Assembly: GCA_021648585.1 (NCBI GenBank)
Contig: JAKISM010000114.1
Span: 1-8,192 of the forward strand
DNA from: Devosiaceae bacterium
GTDB taxonomy: Bacteria > Pseudomonadota > Alphaproteobacteria > Rhizobiales > Devosiaceae
Length of the DNA: 8,192 nt
Direction of reading: 5' to 3'
Made by a program: the position numbers and the translations under genes. This document shows positions 6,447 through 8,192 of this stretch, one piece after another. Position 1 is the stretch's first letter, and each line of letters starts with the position of its first letter. The notes under the pieces are model-generated. The model did not search any database. It saw only the letters and a program-made list of their open reading frames with translations, and had not been told where the DNA came from.

Positions 6447-7403
6447 ATGGCATTACGAATTATCTTTATGGGCACACCAGATTTTGCTGCCAATTCACTT
6501 AGTGAAATCATTAAATCAGAGCATGATGTTGTTGCGGTCTATAGCCAGCCAGCACGCCCTGCTGGTCGCAATAAAAAACTACAAAAATCAGCGGTGCAAC
6601 AATTAGCTGAACAATCTAATATTCAAACCCTCACCCCGCTAAATTTCAAGCAAAATGAAGATATAGAGCAATTTATAGCGCTAAAGGCCGATGTTGCAAT
6701 AATTGTTGCTTATGGATTATTATTGCCCAAAATAATATTAGATGCGCCAAAATATGGTTGCCTAAATTTACACGGATCGCTTTTGCCACGTTGGCGAGGA
6801 GCTGCCCCCATTCAACGTGCTATTATGGCGGGTGATAAGAAAACTGGTCTAATGGTCATGCAAATGGATGAGGGTTTAGATACTGGCTCTGTGGCGCTTA
6901 GCAAAGTAATAAAAATCAAAAAAAATATGCTGGCTGGTGAATTGCACGATGAAATGAAAATTGTTGGTGCAAAACTACTCATAAAAGCTCTAAATAGGCT
7001 TGAGAAAAACAAGCTTGAATTTTTAGAGCAATCTAAAAATGGAATAACTTACGCCAAGAAAATAAAAAAATCTGAAAGTAAAATTAATTGGCAACTAAAT
7101 GCAAAGCAAATAATAAATAATATTAGAGGTCTTTCGCCTTTCCCCGGTGCGTGGTTTGAGTTTGATATAAAAGACAAGCCAACAAGCAAACTAGTAAGAG
7201 TAAAAATATTAAGCGCCATAAAAGTGAAATTGCCTAAAGATATTAAAGCCAAACCGGGTGAGGTTTTGGACAATGATTTTACTATAGCTTGTGGTAAAAA
7301 TGCTATTAGGCCAATATTGTTACAACGAGCGGGCAAGGGCGTTATGGGAGTTGATGAGTTTTTACGTGGTATGGATAAATCAAACCTATTGGTGCTTAAA
7401 TAA
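6447..7403 (+). CDS. fmt: methionyl-tRNA formyltransferase
   Basis: Transfers a formyl group from 10-formyltetrahydrofolate to the amino group of initiator Met-tRNA, allowing bacterial translation initiation. At 318 residues it has the usual two-domain length. The N-terminal catalytic Rossmann domain (about 1-205) opens with IIFMGTPDFAA. The folate and active-site signature NLHGSLLPRWRGAAPIQ is at 107-123, with N107 and H109, followed by MQMDEGLDTG with D145; these form the catalytic triad N-H-D. The C-terminal tRNA-binding domain (about 210-312) includes INNIRGLSPFPGAWFEF. AGGA at 6437-6440, inside the def end, lies 6 nt before the ATG and supports this start. Pairing with def is functional: one enzyme adds the formyl group that the other removes. 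The middle and C-terminal parts are unusually lysine-rich, as expected in an AT-rich genome. Confidence 0.97.
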   Translation: MALRIIFMGTPDFAANSLSEIIKSEHDVVAVYSQPARPAGRNKKLQKSAVQQLAEQSNIQTLTPLNFKQNEDIEQFIALKADVAIIVAYGLLLPKIILDAPKYGCLNLHGSLLPRWRGAAPIQRAIMAGDKKTGLMVMQMDEGLDTGSVALSKVIKIKKNMLAGELHDEMKIVGAKLLIKALNRLEKNKLEFLEQSKNGITYAKKIKKSESKINWQLNAKQIINNIRGLSPFPGAWFEFDIKDKPTSKLVRVKILSAIKVKLPKDIKAKPGEVLDNDFTIACGKNAIRPILLQRAGKGVMGVDEFLRGMDKSNLLVLK

Positions 7404-7405
7404 TC

Positions 7406-8143
7406 ATGTTTCGCTATTGTTTAATTGTTGAATATAATGGTGCCAAATTTTCAGGCTGGCAAAAACAACCAAATCAACCAACGGTGCAAGATGCTCTTGA
7501 AACAGCCATAGAGAAATTTTCTGGCGAAAGGGTAAAGGTTCAAGCATCAGGGCGAACAGATGCTGGGGTACATGCAAGAGGGCAGGTGGTGCATTTTGAT
7601 CTTAAAAAACAATGGGAAGCCTTTCGAATTGGTGAGGCCTTAAATTATCATTTGCGCCTTCATCAAATTGTAATAATTTCATCAAAGGCAGTTGATCAAG
7701 ATTTTGAGGCACGCTTTAGCGCTAAACAACGCCATTATGAATATATTATTCTAAATAGACGCACCCCACCAGCTCTTGATCTTGGGCTTGTGTGGCATGT
7801 GCCAAAACCCCTTGATGTGCTAAAAATGAATAAGAGCGCAAAGCATTTTTTAGGCAAACATGATTTCACAACTTTTCGCTCAGTTGAATGTCAGGCAAAT
7901 TCACCAATTAGAACTATTGATAGGTTTGAAGTAATAAAGCAGGGCGATAATATATTATTTCAAGTTAGCGCATTATCTTTTTTGCATCATCAAGTACGCT
8001 CGCTTGTTGGTACGCTCAAGCTTGTTGGCGAGGGTAAGTGGAGCGAAGATGATTTGTTAAAAGCACTAAAAGCCAAAGATAGAACTGCTTGCGGAACACA
8101 AGCCCCAGCATGTGGGCTTTATCTTACATTGGTTGACTATTAA
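7406..8143 (+). CDS. truA: tRNA pseudouridine(38-40) synthase
   Basis: Converts uridines at positions 38, 39 and 40 of the tRNA anticodon stem-loop to pseudouridine, which helps reading-frame maintenance. The 245-residue length is standard for TruA. Family features are YNGAKFSGWQKQPNQPTVQD at 10-29, the catalytic motif ASGRTDAGVHARGQV with nucleophile D52, RHYEYIILNRR around 109-119 with the conserved tyrosine, HDFTTFRSVECQ in the second half, and FLHHQVRSLVGTLKLVGEGKW near the C-terminus. The ATG follows the fmt stop by 2 nt and no strong Shine-Dalgarno sequence is present (GGTG at 7391-7394 is too distant to be good), so translational coupling to fmt is likely. The 49 bases after the TAA contain no recognisable terminator or gene start. 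Confidence 0.97.
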   Translation: MFRYCLIVEYNGAKFSGWQKQPNQPTVQDALETAIEKFSGERVKVQASGRTDAGVHARGQVVHFDLKKQWEAFRIGEALNYHLRLHQIVIISSKAVDQDFEARFSAKQRHYEYIILNRRTPPALDLGLVWHVPKPLDVLKMNKSAKHFLGKHDFTTFRSVECQANSPIRTIDRFEVIKQGDNILFQVSALSFLHHQVRSLVGTLKLVGEGKWSEDDLLKALKAKDRTACGTQAPACGLYLTLVDY

Positions 8144-8192
8144 TAAAATTGAAATCAAACACCGTTGAAAGAAAAATTATCCCAACAAAGCC

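Noticed and set aside
8100..8119. GC-rich hairpin AAGCCC/GGGCTT near the end of truA
   Set aside because: It lies inside the coding sequence for the conserved TQAPACGLY end of TruA, has an 8-nt loop and is followed by TTATCTT, not a T-run. It is more easily explained by codon choice than by a terminator.
8155..8190. Possible tail of a convergent minus-strand gene ending with TGA at 8155-8157
   Set aside because: Only about eleven codons are visible, with no recognisable motif, so a gene cannot be claimed from this window.
1..8192. Search for defence systems, toxin-antitoxin pairs, CRISPR arrays, transposons, integrases, tRNAs or riboswitches
   Set aside because: Nothing in any frame or spacer supports them. 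Gene spacing is tight, and all genes but two are recognisable housekeeping or metabolic functions.

Overview
The window looks like a piece of chromosome from an AT-rich alphaproteobacterium, most probably of the Hyphomicrobiales (Rhizobiales). This rests on the style of the PolA, TruA and Fmt proteins and on a compact def-fmt-truA operon with rmuC divergently upstream, an order I recall from that group. No search could be run, so the placement is inference. Base composition is clearly AT-rich by eye (not counted). TGA acts as a stop, so the standard bacterial code applies. There is no rRNA, tRNA, CRISPR array, insertion sequence or phage gene.

Layout. Bases 1-2047 (minus strand) hold the first 682 codons of DNA polymerase I, cut by the window edge. 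A 174-bp divergent spacer carries a good polA promoter and leads into two plus-strand genes for exported proteins: a small four-cysteine protein of unknown family starting at TTG (2222-2578), and a CAP/SCP-domain lipoprotein (2641-3150). The CAP gene meets glpD tail to tail with a 6-bp overlap. glpD (3145-4659) and rmuC (4659-5816) form a minus-strand pair, rmuC first, joined by a TAATG stop/start overlap. A 105-bp divergent spacer separates rmuC from the plus-strand operon def (5922-6443), fmt (6447-7403) and truA (7406-8143), with junctions of 3 and 2 bp. The last 49 bases hold nothing I can identify. No gap between genes exceeds 174 bp.

How the genes work together. Fmt formylates initiator Met-tRNA and Def removes the formyl group from the new protein, so they are the two ends of one cycle. 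TruA adds pseudouridines to tRNA anticodon arms, making the operon a translation module. PolA (replication and repair) and RmuC (linked to limiting DNA rearrangement) belong to genome maintenance. GlpD feeds glycerol-3-phosphate electrons to quinones at the inner membrane. The two exported proteins are the only accessory-looking part.

I find no convincing undescribed multi-gene system here. The points most worth a second look are the unknown four-cysteine protein, the CAP protein with both a Tat-like motif and a lipobox, the coupled rmuC-glpD junction, and inverted repeats in the two divergent spacers.
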